From an uncultured Flaviramulus sp. (GTDB taxonomy: Bacteria > Bacteroidota > Bacteroidia > Flavobacteriales > Flavobacteriaceae), in the NCBI GenBank assembly GCA_947495125.1, contig CANLXL010000003.1:372001-436000 (forward strand): DNA of 64,000 nucleotides, read 5' to 3'. Below are positions 1-8,851 of this stretch, one piece after another. Positions within the stretch are counted from its first letter, which is position 1. Every line of letters begins with the position of its first letter. The notes under the pieces were generated by a model. The model saw nothing but the letters and a program-made list of their open reading frames with translations. It was not told where the DNA came from and searched no databases. Made by a program: the position numbers and the translations under genes.

Positions 1-29
1 ACATTGGTAACAACTAAATTAATAGCATT

Positions 30-455
30 ATGTTCTCTGATAACAAAAAAGATAAACACATGGTAGAAACTAAATCAAGTCAAAATATCATTGCTCAAGG
101 GACTAAAATTGTTGGCGACTTTAATAGCGAAGGCGATTTTAGGATAGATGGAGCTGTAGAAGGTAATATAAAAACTACCGGAAAAGTAGTTGTTGGTAAA
201 GCAGGGTTTATAAAAGGAACGCTACAGGGGACCGAGGCTAATTTTGAAGGAAAATTTTCTGGTAAACTGGCCCTGTCGGGGACTTTAACTTTAAAGCCTT
301 CTGCCCATATTGAAGGTGAAGTTGTTGTAGGGAAACTTGCTGTAGAACCAGGAGCAACATTTAACGTGACGTGCATCATGAAAGGCACTGTTAAAGCAAT
401 GAATAATGGAGGACAGCAACAACAAAAACAATCAGAAACCGAAAAAACAGCTTAA
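30..455 (+). CDS. Bactofilin (polymer-forming cytoskeletal protein)
   Basis: 141-residue protein with the bactofilin (DUF583) beta-helix core at about residues 20-115. It shows repeating G-x-hydrophobic turns and strands such as EGDFRIDG, EGNIKTTGKVVVG and HIEGEVVVGKLAVEPG, then a Q/E-rich tail. Bactofilins polymerise without nucleotide at the inner membrane and organise wall synthesis or shape. The 3' end overlaps the next gene by 50 bp in another frame, so the two are probably translated together. The start at 30 is chosen over the Met at 60 because the MFSDxKK beginning is common in flavobacterial bactofilins (recollection). Confidence 0.9.
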   Translation: MFSDNKKDKHMVETKSSQNIIAQGTKIVGDFNSEGDFRIDGAVEGNIKTTGKVVVGKAGFIKGTLQGTEANFEGKFSGKLALSGTLTLKPSAHIEGEVVVGKLAVEPGATFNVTCIMKGTVKAMNNGGQQQQKQSETEKTA

Positions 456-645
456 AAATGCAGCTATTCTTATGGGAATAGGCCTGCAAATGGGTGTAAC
501 CATCTATGTGTTTGTGCTTTTAGGAAAATGGTTAGACGCGACATATAATGAGGGAGGAAAGCTGTTTCTCATTATTATGACACTTCTCGGTGTAGCCATT
601 TCTTTATATGCTGTACTAAAACAGATTAACCGAATTAACTACTAA
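406..645 (+). CDS. AtpZ/AtpI-family F1F0-ATPase accessory protein
   Basis: 79 residues: a basic polar N-terminus (KNNQKPKKQ) and two membrane segments at about 20-41 and 50-72. The first carries the GxGLQMGVTIYVFVLLGKWLD pattern (kept here as a pattern, residues about 24-44) typical of AtpZ-like proteins. These precede ATP synthase operons and are thought to help c-ring assembly or cation supply. It overlaps the end of the bactofilin gene, and its stop abuts the start of the following membrane gene. Confidence 0.8.
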   Translation: MEDSNNKNNQKPKKQLKNAAILMGIGLQMGVTIYVFVLLGKWLDATYNEGGKLFLIIMTLLGVAISLYAVLKQINRINY

Positions 646-1032
646 ATGAACAACCCTTTTTTAAGTTTTACGATTAAGGTCATTGCGCTGTTAACCCTTG
701 CTTTTTGTATTCACATTGGGATTTTAAAAATTCTCGAACTCCCTTTATTTAATGATAAAATCATACTGTCCTATACTGTTAATCTCATTTTGGTAATTGT
801 TATTTTCGGGATTCTTTATCTCTTAAAGGAAAAGTATAAAAGTCAGTTAGGATTTTTGTTTTTGGCCGGTAGTTTTTTGAAATTCGTAGTATTCTTTATT
901 GTGTTTTATCCGATTTATGATGCTGATGATAATATATCAAAATTAGAGTTTGCTGCTTTTTTCGTGCCTTATGTTTTGGGTTTAATTTTCGAAACATATA
1001 GCCTTAGTAAATGGTTAAGTAAACTGGATTAA
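646..1032 (+). CDS. Small four-helix membrane protein upstream of atpB (DUF6168-like)
   Basis: 128 residues with four predicted membrane segments (about 8-30, 40-60, 68-90 and 103-122) and a short basic tail. The ATG directly follows the previous stop codon, so the genes are co-translated. By position it occupies the AtpI slot before atpB. Flavobacterial genomes commonly carry a DUF6168 protein here, but that assignment is from memory. A role in ATP synthase assembly is inferred from context only. Confidence 0.65.
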   Translation: MNNPFLSFTIKVIALLTLAFCIHIGILKILELPLFNDKIILSYTVNLILVIVIFGILYLLKEKYKSQLGFLFLAGSFLKFVVFFIVFYPIYDADDNISKLEFAAFFVPYVLGLIFETYSLSKWLSKLD

Positions 1033-1086
1033 AACCATCTTAAATTCACTCATCTAACGCGATAAAAATTAAAGTGTAAAATAGTT

Positions 1087-1115
1087 TTTGTTTTTGAGAT
1101 AAAAACATACCTTTG
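1087..1115 (+). promoter_or_regulatory. Bacteroidota-type promoter of the atpB operon
   Basis: TTTG at 1087-1090, 17 bases, then TACCTTTG at 1108-1115. This fits the -33 TTTG / -7 TAnnTTTG consensus of the Bacteroidota primary sigma factor. It lies 35 bp before atpB in the 117-bp gap after the accessory genes, so atpB onward can be transcribed separately from bactofilin. Confidence 0.7.
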
Positions 1116-1149
1116 CAGCGATTTTTAAGCCACTATTATTTAAAGTGAT

Positions 1150-2235
1150 ATGCGTAGAAAAATATCTTTAAAACCAATTACATTATTATTGCTTTTGGTA
1201 ACCTTTGCTTCTTTTGGTAAAGAACAAGACGGTCACGGTGAACCAAAAACCGATCAAGCCACAGAAATAAAAGAATATATTCAACACCATTTAAAAGATT
1301 CTTACGATTTTAGTTTGTTTTCTTATACAGCTGAAAACGGTGAGCATAAGTACTTCGGGTTTCCATTACCTGTAATACTTTGGGATAATGGCTTAAAAGT
1401 GTTTTCATCATCAAAATTCCATCATGGAGAAACAGTAGCTGAGGTGGACGGAAACTATTATAGAGTGCATCATTCAAAAATTTACAAGGTAGATGGCCCT
1501 AATGGGCAGATTATCGAAGACGATCATCATCACGCTACCAACGAAAAACCTTTAGATTTTTCAATTACCAAAAACGTAACTATGATTATGATGGTATTCT
1601 TAATCATGTTCTTTATGTTTAAAAGGATGGCTACTGCCTATAAAAAGAACGGCGGAATGCCAAAAGGTATGGGGCGCTTATTAGAGCCTATTGTATTGTA
1701 TGTGCGTGATGAAATTGCGATTCCAAATATTGGGGAGAAGCATTACAAAAGATATATGAGTTATTTGTTAACCGTATTCTTTTTTATATGGATCGTTAAC
1801 CTTTTTGGTTTAACACCAATTGGGATGAATGTCACTAATAATATAGCAGTTACATTTTGTTTAGCTATTATTACGTATTTAATCACCACATTTTCAGGAA
1901 ACAAAAATTATTGGAAACACATCTTCTGGATGCCTGGAGTACCGGTTCCAATGAAAATTATATTAGCACCAATAGAATTATTGGGAACCTTTATCAAGCC
2001 ATTTGCATTGATGATTCGTTTATATGCAAACATCACTGCGGGACACATTGTAATGATGAGTATTATTGGGATGATGTTTATTTTCAATAACTGGATAGGG
2101 AGTTCCTTGTCATTATTTCTAGCCTTTGTTTTAGGAATATTAGAGTTATTGGTTGCAGCGTTACAGGCCTATATTTTTACCGTATTATCGGCCTTATATT
2201 TTGGTATGGCGGTTGAAGAACATGAGCATCATTAA
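1150..2235 (+). CDS. atpB: ATP synthase F0 subunit a
   Basis: 361 residues. A cleavable-looking N-terminus (about 1-22) and a periplasmic extension of about 110 residues rich in His, Asp and Glu precede the usual five- or six-helix core, which starts near residue 135. The essential proton-channel arginine is Arg290 in the MIRLYANITAGH segment. The protein is longer than the roughly 270-residue E. coli form, as is usual in Bacteroidota. It ends in EEHEHH. First gene of atpBEFHAG. Confidence 0.97.
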   Translation: MRRKISLKPITLLLLLVTFASFGKEQDGHGEPKTDQATEIKEYIQHHLKDSYDFSLFSYTAENGEHKYFGFPLPVILWDNGLKVFSSSKFHHGETVAEVDGNYYRVHHSKIYKVDGPNGQIIEDDHHHATNEKPLDFSITKNVTMIMMVFLIMFFMFKRMATAYKKNGGMPKGMGRLLEPIVLYVRDEIAIPNIGEKHYKRYMSYLLTVFFFIWIVNLFGLTPIGMNVTNNIAVTFCLAIITYLITTFSGNKNYWKHIFWMPGVPVPMKIILAPIELLGTFIKPFALMIRLYANITAGHIVMMSIIGMMFIFNNWIGSSLSLFLAFVLGILELLVAALQAYIFTVLSALYFGMAVEEHEHH

Positions 2236-2263
2236 GAAGTGTATTAATAAATTGAATGTTTAA

Positions 2264-2473
<210 letters not shown>

Positions 2474-2487
2474 TCAAACACACAAGA

Positions 2488-2520
2488 AACAGCTATAACG
2501 GTTGGTTATAGCTGTTCTTT
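2488..2520 (+). terminator. Strong hairpin between atpE and atpF (partial terminator or mRNA stabiliser)
   Basis: Perfect 12-bp stem: AACAGCTATAAC at 2488-2499, loop GGTTG, GTTATAGCTGTT at 2505-2516, then CTTTT. It looks like an intrinsic terminator with a weak U tract, inside an operon whose downstream genes must also be made. Partial termination or 3'-end protection of the atpBE message is inferred. Confidence 0.7.
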
Positions 2521-2539
2521 TAAATTAAACAAAAACGTG

Positions 2540-2558
2540 CCCTGAGCTTGTCGAAGGG
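2540..2558. repeat. Dispersed CCTGAGCTTGTCGAAGG repeat
   Basis: CCCTGAGCTTGTCGAAGGG lies between the atpE hairpin and atpF. This motif is common as a dispersed imperfect palindrome in many bacterial genomes. A truncated relative (CCCTGAGCTTGTTC) occurs near 13334. Confidence 0.6.
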
Positions 2559-2575
2559 TAGAAATATAAATTATT

Positions 2576-3076
2576 ATGGAAGAATTATTAGGCGGGTTTT
2601 CTTTAGGACTGTTTTTTTGGCAAGCTGTTCTTTTCATTGCATTGATACTTTTATTGAAGAAGTTTGCTTGGAAACCTATTTTAGATTCAGTAAATGACAG
2701 AGAAGAAGGTATTAAAAACGCATTGGATGCTGCTGAAAAAGCGAAGTTAGAAATGCAAAACCTTCAGGCCGATAACCAAAAGCTTTTAAAAGAGGCAAGA
2801 GCCGAGCGTGAAACAATGTTAAAAGAAGCACGTGATATGAAGAATAAAATGATAGAGGATGCTAAAGATGAAGCCAAAGAGGCCGCTGGAAAACTAATTA
2901 CACAAGCACAAGCCAGTATTGAAACAGAAAAGAAAGCTGCCATAGCAGATTTAAAATCGCAAGTGGCTAATTTATCTATAGAAATTGCTGAAAAAGTAGT
3001 TCGTGAAGAATTATCTAATAAAGACAAACAAGTTAAATTGGTTGAGTCTATGTTAGGTGAAGCAACTTTAAACTAA
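2576..3076 (+). CDS. atpF: ATP synthase F0 subunit b
   Basis: 166 residues. One N-terminal membrane segment (about 8-27, LFFWQAVLFIALILLLKKFAW region) is followed by a long charged coiled coil (about 40-125) and a C-terminal delta-binding part. This is the peripheral stator that links F0 to F1. Seven bases separate it from atpH. Confidence 0.95.
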   Translation: MEELLGGFSLGLFFWQAVLFIALILLLKKFAWKPILDSVNDREEGIKNALDAAEKAKLEMQNLQADNQKLLKEARAERETMLKEARDMKNKMIEDAKDEAKEAAGKLITQAQASIETEKKAAIADLKSQVANLSIEIAEKVVREELSNKDKQVKLVESMLGEATLN

Positions 3077-3083
3077 AGTTATA

Positions 3084-3620
3084 ATGGCAGGAACAAGAGC
3101 AGCAATACGTTATGCAAAAGCAGTTTTAAGTTTAGCTAATGAACAAAAAAAGGCTGATGTTGTAAATAGCGATATGAAATTGATAGCTGAAACTATTGCA
3201 GAAAATGTAGAGTTAGGTAGTGTGCTTAATAATTCTGTTATAAAAGCAGAAGTAAAAAAAACAGCACTTTTAGCTATTTTTCCTAACCTAAGTGAAATTA
3301 CTACCGGATTATTCGATTTGTTGATCTCAAATAAAAGAATCAATATTCTAAATGATGTTGCGTTAAAATACAGCGTATTGTTTGATGCGTATAATGGTAA
3401 AGAAATTGCTCAAGTTACTACAGCTTTTCCTATGAACAATGATTTAGAAATCAAAGTCCTGGCTAAAGTTAAGGAGCTTACAAGTAAAGCCGTAGAGCTA
3501 GAAAATATAGTAGATGAAAACATTTTAGGCGGTTTCATCTTAAGAATTGGAGACATGCAATATGATGCCAGCGTTTCTAATAAGCTTAATAAATTAAAAA
3601 GAGAATTTACATTAAATTAA
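3084..3620 (+). CDS. atpH: ATP synthase F1 subunit delta
   Basis: 178 residues of the OSCP/delta family. It has an N-terminal six-helix domain starting [12 protein letters not shown] and a C-terminal domain with the family-typical [24 protein letters not shown] stretch (about 140-165). It sits on top of F1 and binds subunit b. Eight bases lie between it and atpA. Confidence 0.95.
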   Translation: MAGTRAAIRYAKAVLSLANEQKKADVVNSDMKLIAETIAENVELGSVLNNSVIKAEVKKTALLAIFPNLSEITTGLFDLLISNKRINILNDVALKYSVLFDAYNGKEIAQVTTAFPMNNDLEIKVLAKVKELTSKAVELENIVDENILGGFILRIGDMQYDASVSNKLNKLKREFTLN

Positions 3621-3627
3621 AAATAAG

Positions 3628-5202
3628 ATGGCAGAAGTAAAACCAGCTGAAGTATCAGCGATCTTAAAACAACAACTTGCAGGATTTGAAGCATCTGCTT
3701 CATTAGACGAAGTAGGAACTGTGTTAACTGTAGGTGATGGTATTGTACGTGCTTATGGATTGTCTAATGCGCAATATGGCGAGTTAGTAGAGTTCGATGG
3801 CGGTCTTGAAGGTATTGTACTTAACCTTGAAGAAGATAACGTAGGTATTGTATTATTAGGAGATTCTAAAGGTGTAAAAGAGGGATCTACTGTAAAAAGA
3901 ACCGATCGTATCGCTTCTATTAATGTTGGAGAAGGTATTGTTGGTCGTGTGGTCGACACTTTAGGGAATCCAATTGATGGTAAGGGACCAATTTCTGGAG
4001 ACACATACGAAATGCCGCTAGAACGTAAGGCCCCTGGTGTTATTTTTCGTGAGCCGGTAACTGAACCATTGCAAACAGGTATTAAATCTATCGACGCCAT
4101 GATTCCTGTTGGTCGCGGTCAACGTGAGTTGGTTATTGGTGATCGTCAAACTGGTAAGACAACGGTTTGTATTGATACCATCTTAAATCAAAAAGAATTT
4201 TATGATGCAGGAGAACCTGTATATTGTATATATGTTGCAGTTGGTCAAAAGGCATCAACAGTAGCAAACATTGCTAAAGTATTAGAAGAAAAAGGAGCAC
4301 TTGCTTATACAACGATTGTGGCGGCAAATGCATCAGATCCTGCGCCAATGCAAGTATACGCACCTATGGCGGGAGCAGCAATTGGAGAGTATTTTAGAGA
4401 TACAGGACGTCCGGCGTTAATCATCTATGATGATTTATCTAAACAAGCCGTGGCTTACCGTGAGGTGTCATTATTATTACGTCGTCCACCGGGACGTGAA
4501 GCGTATCCGGGTGATGTTTTCTATTTACACTCGAGATTATTAGAGCGCTCTGCAAAGGTGATTAATGATGATAGTATTGCTAAGGACATGAATGACCTTC
4601 CCGAATCATTGAAACCAATGGTAAAAGGAGGTGGTTCTTTAACAGCTTTACCTATTATTGAAACGCAAGCGGGTGACGTTTCTGCATATATTCCAACAAA
4701 CGTAATTTCGATTACCGATGGACAAATCTTCCTGGATGGGGATTTATTTAACTCTGGTGTTCGTCCGGCAATTAACGTAGGGATCTCGGTATCTCGTGTT
4801 GGGGGTAATGCACAGATTAAATCCATGAAAAAAGTATCTGGAACATTAAAATTAGATCAAGCGCAATTCCGTGAATTGGAAGCGTTTGCTAAGTTTGGAT
4901 CGGACTTGGATGCCGTGACTTTAAATGTTATTGAAAAAGGGAAGCGTAATGTTGAGATCTTAAAGCAAGCTCAAAACGATCCGTTTACTGTTGAAGATCA
5001 AGTCGCCATTATTTATGCAGGTTCTAAAAACTTATTAAAAGATGTTCCTGTAGAAAAAGTAAAAGAATTTGAAAGAGATTTTATCGAATTCTTAAATGCA
5101 AAACACAGAGGTGTTTTAGATACTTTAAAAGCAGGAAAATTAACTGATGAGGTTACAGATACATTAACAGCTGTAGCTAAAGATTTATCAGGTAAATATT
5201 AA
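3628..5202 (+). CDS. atpA: ATP synthase F1 subunit alpha
   Basis: 524 residues of full family length: beta-barrel domain (about 25-95), nucleotide-binding domain with P-loop GDRQTGKT at 171-178, and a C-terminal helical domain. The signature [13 protein letters not shown] lies near residue 375-388. It forms the alpha3beta3 hexamer with beta, which is not encoded in this window. Confidence 0.98.
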   Translation: MAEVKPAEVSAILKQQLAGFEASASLDEVGTVLTVGDGIVRAYGLSNAQYGELVEFDGGLEGIVLNLEEDNVGIVLLGDSKGVKEGSTVKRTDRIASINVGEGIVGRVVDTLGNPIDGKGPISGDTYEMPLERKAPGVIFREPVTEPLQTGIKSIDAMIPVGRGQRELVIGDRQTGKTTVCIDTILNQKEFYDAGEPVYCIYVAVGQKASTVANIAKVLEEKGALAYTTIVAANASDPAPMQVYAPMAGAAIGEYFRDTGRPALIIYDDLSKQAVAYREVSLLLRRPPGREAYPGDVFYLHSRLLERSAKVINDDSIAKDMNDLPESLKPMVKGGGSLTALPIIETQAGDVSAYIPTNVISITDGQIFLDGDLFNSGVRPAINVGISVSRVGGNAQIKSMKKVSGTLKLDQAQFRELEAFAKFGSDLDAVTLNVIEKGKRNVEILKQAQNDPFTVEDQVAIIYAGSKNLLKDVPVEKVKEFERDFIEFLNAKHRGVLDTLKAGKLTDEVTDTLTAVAKDLSGKY

Positions 5203-5204
5203 TT

Positions 5205-5266
5205 TAGACCTTAGACGTTAGACTCTAGACAATAGTCTACAGACTACAGACTAATTACTAAAGACT
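5205..5266. repeat. AGAC/AGTCT-rich repeat array between atpA and atpG
   Basis: The 68-bp spacer is almost entirely short TTAGAC, TAGACT, AGTCT and CAGACT units in both orientations (for example TAGTCTACAGACTA). It is unlike the spacers elsewhere in this operon. The type of repeat resembles the flanks of the four-helix-bundle genes near 51.7 kb. Confidence 0.6.
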
Positions 5267-5270
5267 AAAT

Positions 5271-6131
5271 ATGGCAAACTTAAAAGAAATACGTAACAGA
5301 ATATCATCAATATCTTCTACGATGCAGATTACCAGTGCCATGAAAATGGTATCGGCTGCAAAGTTAAAGAAGGCACAAGATGCTATTACAGCAATGCGTC
5401 CCTATGCAGATAAGTTAACAGAGCTTTTACAAAGCTTAAGTGCTACCTTAGATGCAGATTCTGGAAGTAAATTTTCTACACAACGTGAGGTAAACAATGT
5501 TTTAATTGTTCCTATTACGTCTAACAGAGGTTTGTGTGGTGCGTTTAATTCAAACATTATAAAGCAAACGCAAGACTTAATTAGTAATGTGTATGACGGA
5601 AAAAAGGTTTCTGTTCTTGCAATAGGAAAAAAATCGAATGATGCTTTTGCGAAGCAGAATATTGTAATCGCTAATAAAAGTGAAGTTTTCGATGATTTAA
5701 CCTTTGAAAATGTGGCGGAGATTGCAGAGATGTTAATGGATAAATTTGTTACCGGCGAGTTCGATAAAATTGAAATCGTTTATAACAAGTTTAAAAATGC
5801 AGCTACTCAAATCGTCATGACAGAGCAGTTCTTGCCAATTGTTCCTGTTGAAGGTGAAGCCAATAACAATGCAGATTATATTTTTGAACCTTCAAAAGTG
5901 GAGATTGTAGAGCAATTAATCCCAAAGTCGTTAAAGACACAACTATATAAAGGTATCAGAGATTCTTTTGCTAGCGAACATGGCGCTCGTATGACCGCGA
6001 TGCACAAAGCAACAGATAATGCAACCGAGCTTAGAGACCAACTCAAATTAGAGTATAATAAAGCACGTCAAGCTGCCATTACCAATGAGATCCTTGAGAT
6101 CGTTGGTGGCGCAGAAGCTTTAAACAATTAA
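5271..6131 (+). CDS. atpG: ATP synthase F1 subunit gamma
   Basis: 286 residues. The N-terminal helix (ANLKEIRNRISSI..TMQITSAMKMVSAAKL) and the C-terminal helix (GARMTAMHKATDNA) form the coiled-coil rotor shaft, with a Rossmann-like middle domain. It is the last gene of the operon and is followed by a terminator. atpD and atpC are absent, as is usual for Bacteroidota with a split operon. Confidence 0.97.
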   Translation: MANLKEIRNRISSISSTMQITSAMKMVSAAKLKKAQDAITAMRPYADKLTELLQSLSATLDADSGSKFSTQREVNNVLIVPITSNRGLCGAFNSNIIKQTQDLISNVYDGKKVSVLAIGKKSNDAFAKQNIVIANKSEVFDDLTFENVAEIAEMLMDKFVTGEFDKIEIVYNKFKNAATQIVMTEQFLPIVPVEGEANNNADYIFEPSKVEIVEQLIPKSLKTQLYKGIRDSFASEHGARMTAMHKATDNATELRDQLKLEYNKARQAAITNEILEIVGGAEALNN

Positions 6132-6142
6132 CTGTTATTCAG

Positions 6143-6160
6143 TCCCGATAGTTATCGGGA
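6143..6160. repeat. TCCCGATA/TATCGGGA palindrome
   Basis: TCCCGATA GT TATCGGGA, an 8-bp perfect stem just after atpG. Related palindromes occur at 30648-30665 (TCCCGATAGCTATCGGGA) and, degraded, near 17477, so this is a dispersed element. Confidence 0.65.
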
Positions 6161-6187
6161 GAAACGAAGAATCTAATTATAAATATT

Positions 6188-6215
6188 AAGCCTCACTTTT
6201 AGTGAGGCTTTTTTT
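6188..6215 (+). terminator. Rho-independent terminator of the atp operon
   Basis: AAGCCTCACT / TTT / AGTGAGGCTT forms a perfect 10-bp stem at 6188-6210, followed by TTTTT. It ends the atpBEFHAG transcript. Confidence 0.9.
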
Positions 6216-6258
6216 ATGGCATTAATTTTGAATTGTTATCTTTATAATATTCAGTTTT

Positions 6259-6777
6259 ATGGAAATGAAATTATCAAAAAAAATACTATGCTTGTTATTA
6301 CTTTGTCTGGTCATGCTTAGTTTTTCACAATGCACAAGTGCTCAAAAATTATCTAAAAAAGCTCCTATGAGTTTTGGACAAGCCTATTATAAAAGTTGGG
6401 TGGCCGGAACTAGAGAAGGAGGCGCTGGAATTAATTTGATTATTCCATATACAAACTCAAACAATATACTACTGGACTCCGTGTATTTTAGAGGTAAGAG
6501 CGTTAAATTAGTAATGGCTTCAAATGGATCAGCTTATGTCGGGCGATTTAAAAAAAGAGATAAGTCCACTTACGATGTTATTATGAGTAATGAGCCAGGT
6601 GCAGAGTATGGTAATGAGGTTCCGGATTTACCAAAGCCATTTCCTTTTAAATTAGAAAACGATGAATGCATAGTAAGCTATAAAATGAAAGGCAAAACGA
6701 AATACTTTAGAATTTCTAACATTATTAATAAAAAGGAGGTAAACAACACGGGGTATCCGTTACCAATACGACAATAA
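6259..6777 (+). CDS. Putative lipoprotein of unknown function
   Basis: 172 residues with a lipoprotein signal peptide: basic KLSKK, a hydrophobic stretch, and lipobox SFSQC with Cys at about residue 25. The mature part is soluble and beta-rich, with no motif I recognise. It stands alone between the atp terminator and the flippase gene. Similar small lipoproteins are frequent in flavobacteria, and no function is proposed. Confidence 0.75.
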   Translation: MEMKLSKKILCLLLLCLVMLSFSQCTSAQKLSKKAPMSFGQAYYKSWVAGTREGGAGINLIIPYTNSNNILLDSVYFRGKSVKLVMASNGSAYVGRFKKRDKSTYDVIMSNEPGAEYGNEVPDLPKPFPFKLENDECIVSYKMKGKTKYFRISNIINKKEVNNTGYPLPIRQ

Positions 6778-6835
6778 CTTATCTTTGGTTTACGTTAGCT
6801 AAAAACGTATTTTTAGCCATACTAAAAACTAATCC

Positions 6836-8263
6836 TTGAGCGTACTTCAGAAGTTTTTTAAAGACACGGTTATTTATGGTTTGGCAATTGTATTGCCTAG
6901 ACTTATAAACTTTTTTTTAGTGAGGTTACACACCGATGTCTTGCCCAATGAAGGGTATTCTGAAAATACTGAGTTTTATGTTATCGCAGCGTTTTTTAAT
7001 GTGATTTTAACTTATGGAATGGAAACGGCTTTCTTTCGGTTTTTTAGTAAAAATAAAGAAAAGAGCAAAGTATTATCTACGGCGATCGTTTCAATAGTTT
7101 TTAGTACGATTATATTTGGAGCTTGCTTATTCTTATTTAGAGAACCTATTACGCGAACACTTAATATAAACTCCGGCTTTTATAGTTTATTAGTAAGTAT
7201 CACGTTAATAGATACCCTTATTGTAATCCCATTTGCCTATTTAAGAGTAACCGGAAGACCTATGCGATTTGCTGCAATAAAGATCATTAATGTGTTTGTT
7301 ATTGTCCTGTTTAACTTCTTGTTTCTTTCTGCATCACTGGGCTCCGAGAGTTTGCGGAATATGTTTAGCGTTGATCATACTGTCGAGTATATATTTATAG
7401 CCAATCTTATTGCGAGTGTTATGGTTTTAGGATTAGTTTCTCCATACTTCTTTAAAAGCAAAATACAGTTTGACTTAAAAATATTAAAGCAGTTACTCCA
7501 TTATGGTTGGCCAATTATGGTAGCCGGATTAGCGTTTGTAATTAACGAAAATTTAGATAAATGGTTACTTCCCGAAATGCTTGGAAAAAACATAAATGGA
7601 GCTTATAGTGCATGCTATAAACTGGCGGTATTTATGACACTTTTTATTCAGGCCTTTAGAATGGGAGCCGAACCATTTTTTTTTAATCATGCAAAAGAAG
7701 AAAATGCTAAGGAAACCTATGCTGTTATCCTCAAATATTTTACTATAGTGGGAGGTTTGGGATTGCTATTCGTTACGGTTTATATCGATTGGTTACGTCC
7801 CATATTTATAAAAAAAGAAAGTTATTTAATAGCATTAGATATCGTTCCAATCGTATTATTGGCCAATCTGTGTTTAGGAATTTATCATAATCTTTCCGTT
7901 TGGTATAAACTCACCGATAAAACGAGGTACGGGATGTATATATCGATTGTTGGCGCTATCATAACAATAGGCTTCAATATTGCTTATATTCCTGTTTTAG
8001 GTTTTATGGCCTGCGCTTACGCAACATTATTGGCTTATGCGACGATGATGCTTCTTTCATATGTTATTGGAAGGAGGCATTATAAAGTTCCGTATGCTGT
8101 TGGTAGCATAGTATTTTACCTTTTACTGAGTTCATTTTTATCCTTTATAAGTTATTATTATTTTGAACGGGATATTATTATAGGAACCGTATTTTTGCTT
8201 TTGTTTTTAGTAACCATAACAACTCTGGAAAAAAATCAAATAAAACAAATATTGAAACGATAA
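6836..8263 (+). CDS. Oligosaccharide flippase / polysaccharide biosynthesis membrane protein
   Basis: 475 residues with about 12-14 membrane helices and a MATE/MOP-like pattern. The N-terminus (KDTVIYGLAIVLPRLINFFL) is typical of Wzx-like flippases that move lipid-linked glycans across the inner membrane. The start is TTG at 6836 because no ATG lies near the conserved N-terminus. It heads an envelope block with dut, a nucleotidyltransferase, a TPR protein and EnvC. The substrate is unknown. Confidence 0.85.
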   Translation: MSVLQKFFKDTVIYGLAIVLPRLINFFLVRLHTDVLPNEGYSENTEFYVIAAFFNVILTYGMETAFFRFFSKNKEKSKVLSTAIVSIVFSTIIFGACLFLFREPITRTLNINSGFYSLLVSITLIDTLIVIPFAYLRVTGRPMRFAAIKIINVFVIVLFNFLFLSASLGSESLRNMFSVDHTVEYIFIANLIASVMVLGLVSPYFFKSKIQFDLKILKQLLHYGWPIMVAGLAFVINENLDKWLLPEMLGKNINGAYSACYKLAVFMTLFIQAFRMGAEPFFFNHAKEENAKETYAVILKYFTIVGGLGLLFVTVYIDWLRPIFIKKESYLIALDIVPIVLLANLCLGIYHNLSVWYKLTDKTRYGMYISIVGAIITIGFNIAYIPVLGFMACAYATLLAYATMMLLSYVIGRRHYKVPYAVGSIVFYLLLSSFLSFISYYYFERDIIIGTVFLLLFLVTITTLEKNQIKQILKR

Positions 8264-8361
8264 GAATTTTATCCTCCTGAGTATTATCGAAAACGAAAAT
8301 ATATTTTGTTTGAAGATAAAAACGCAGCATGCGAGAGGCTTAAAAAGACAATTAAAATAAG

Positions 8362-8796
8362 ATGGAAATTAAAATAATTAATAAATCCGGTCACGCATTA
8401 CCGCACTATGAGACTATAGCATCTGCAGGTATGGATTTACGCGCAAATATTAATGAACCAATAACGTTAAAACCCTTAGAAAGGATGGTGGTTAAAACTG
8501 GATTATTTATAGAACTCCCCATAGGTGTTGAAGCACAGGTACGTCCGAGAAGCGGTTTGGCGGCAAAAAAAGGAATTACGGTTTTAAATGCGCCGGGAAC
8601 CGTTGATGCAGATTATAGAGGTGAAATAGGGGTGATTTTGATCAACCTTTCAAACGATAATTTTACTATTGAAAATGGTGAGCGTATTGCACAATTAGTG
8701 ATTGCAAAACATGAACGTGCCGAATGGGTCGAAGTAAAAGAACTATCTGAAACCTCTAGAGGTGAAGGCGGTTTTGGTAGTACTGGAACAAAGTAA
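8362..8796 (+). CDS. dut: Deoxyuridine 5'-triphosphate nucleotidohydrolase (dUTPase)
   Basis: 144 residues with all five dUTPase motifs in order: [37 protein letters not shown] and the C-terminal [10 protein letters not shown]. It hydrolyses dUTP to dUMP, which keeps uracil out of DNA and feeds dTMP synthesis. It is probably a homotrimer. It lies between envelope genes, a conserved order in flavobacteria that does not imply a functional link. Confidence 0.97.
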   Translation: MEIKIINKSGHALPHYETIASAGMDLRANINEPITLKPLERMVVKTGLFIELPIGVEAQVRPRSGLAAKKGITVLNAPGTVDADYRGEIGVILINLSNDNFTIENGERIAQLVIAKHERAEWVEVKELSETSRGEGGFGSTGTK

Positions 8797-8851
8797 CCAA
8801 GGATTTCCAAACGAATAAACGATTCAACAAAAAGCAAATCAACAAAAAAAA

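Noticed and set aside
3628-6131. Loss of ATP synthase beta and epsilon genes as a defect
   Set aside because: A separate atpD-atpC location is normal in Bacteroidota, and the operon ends in a clean terminator.
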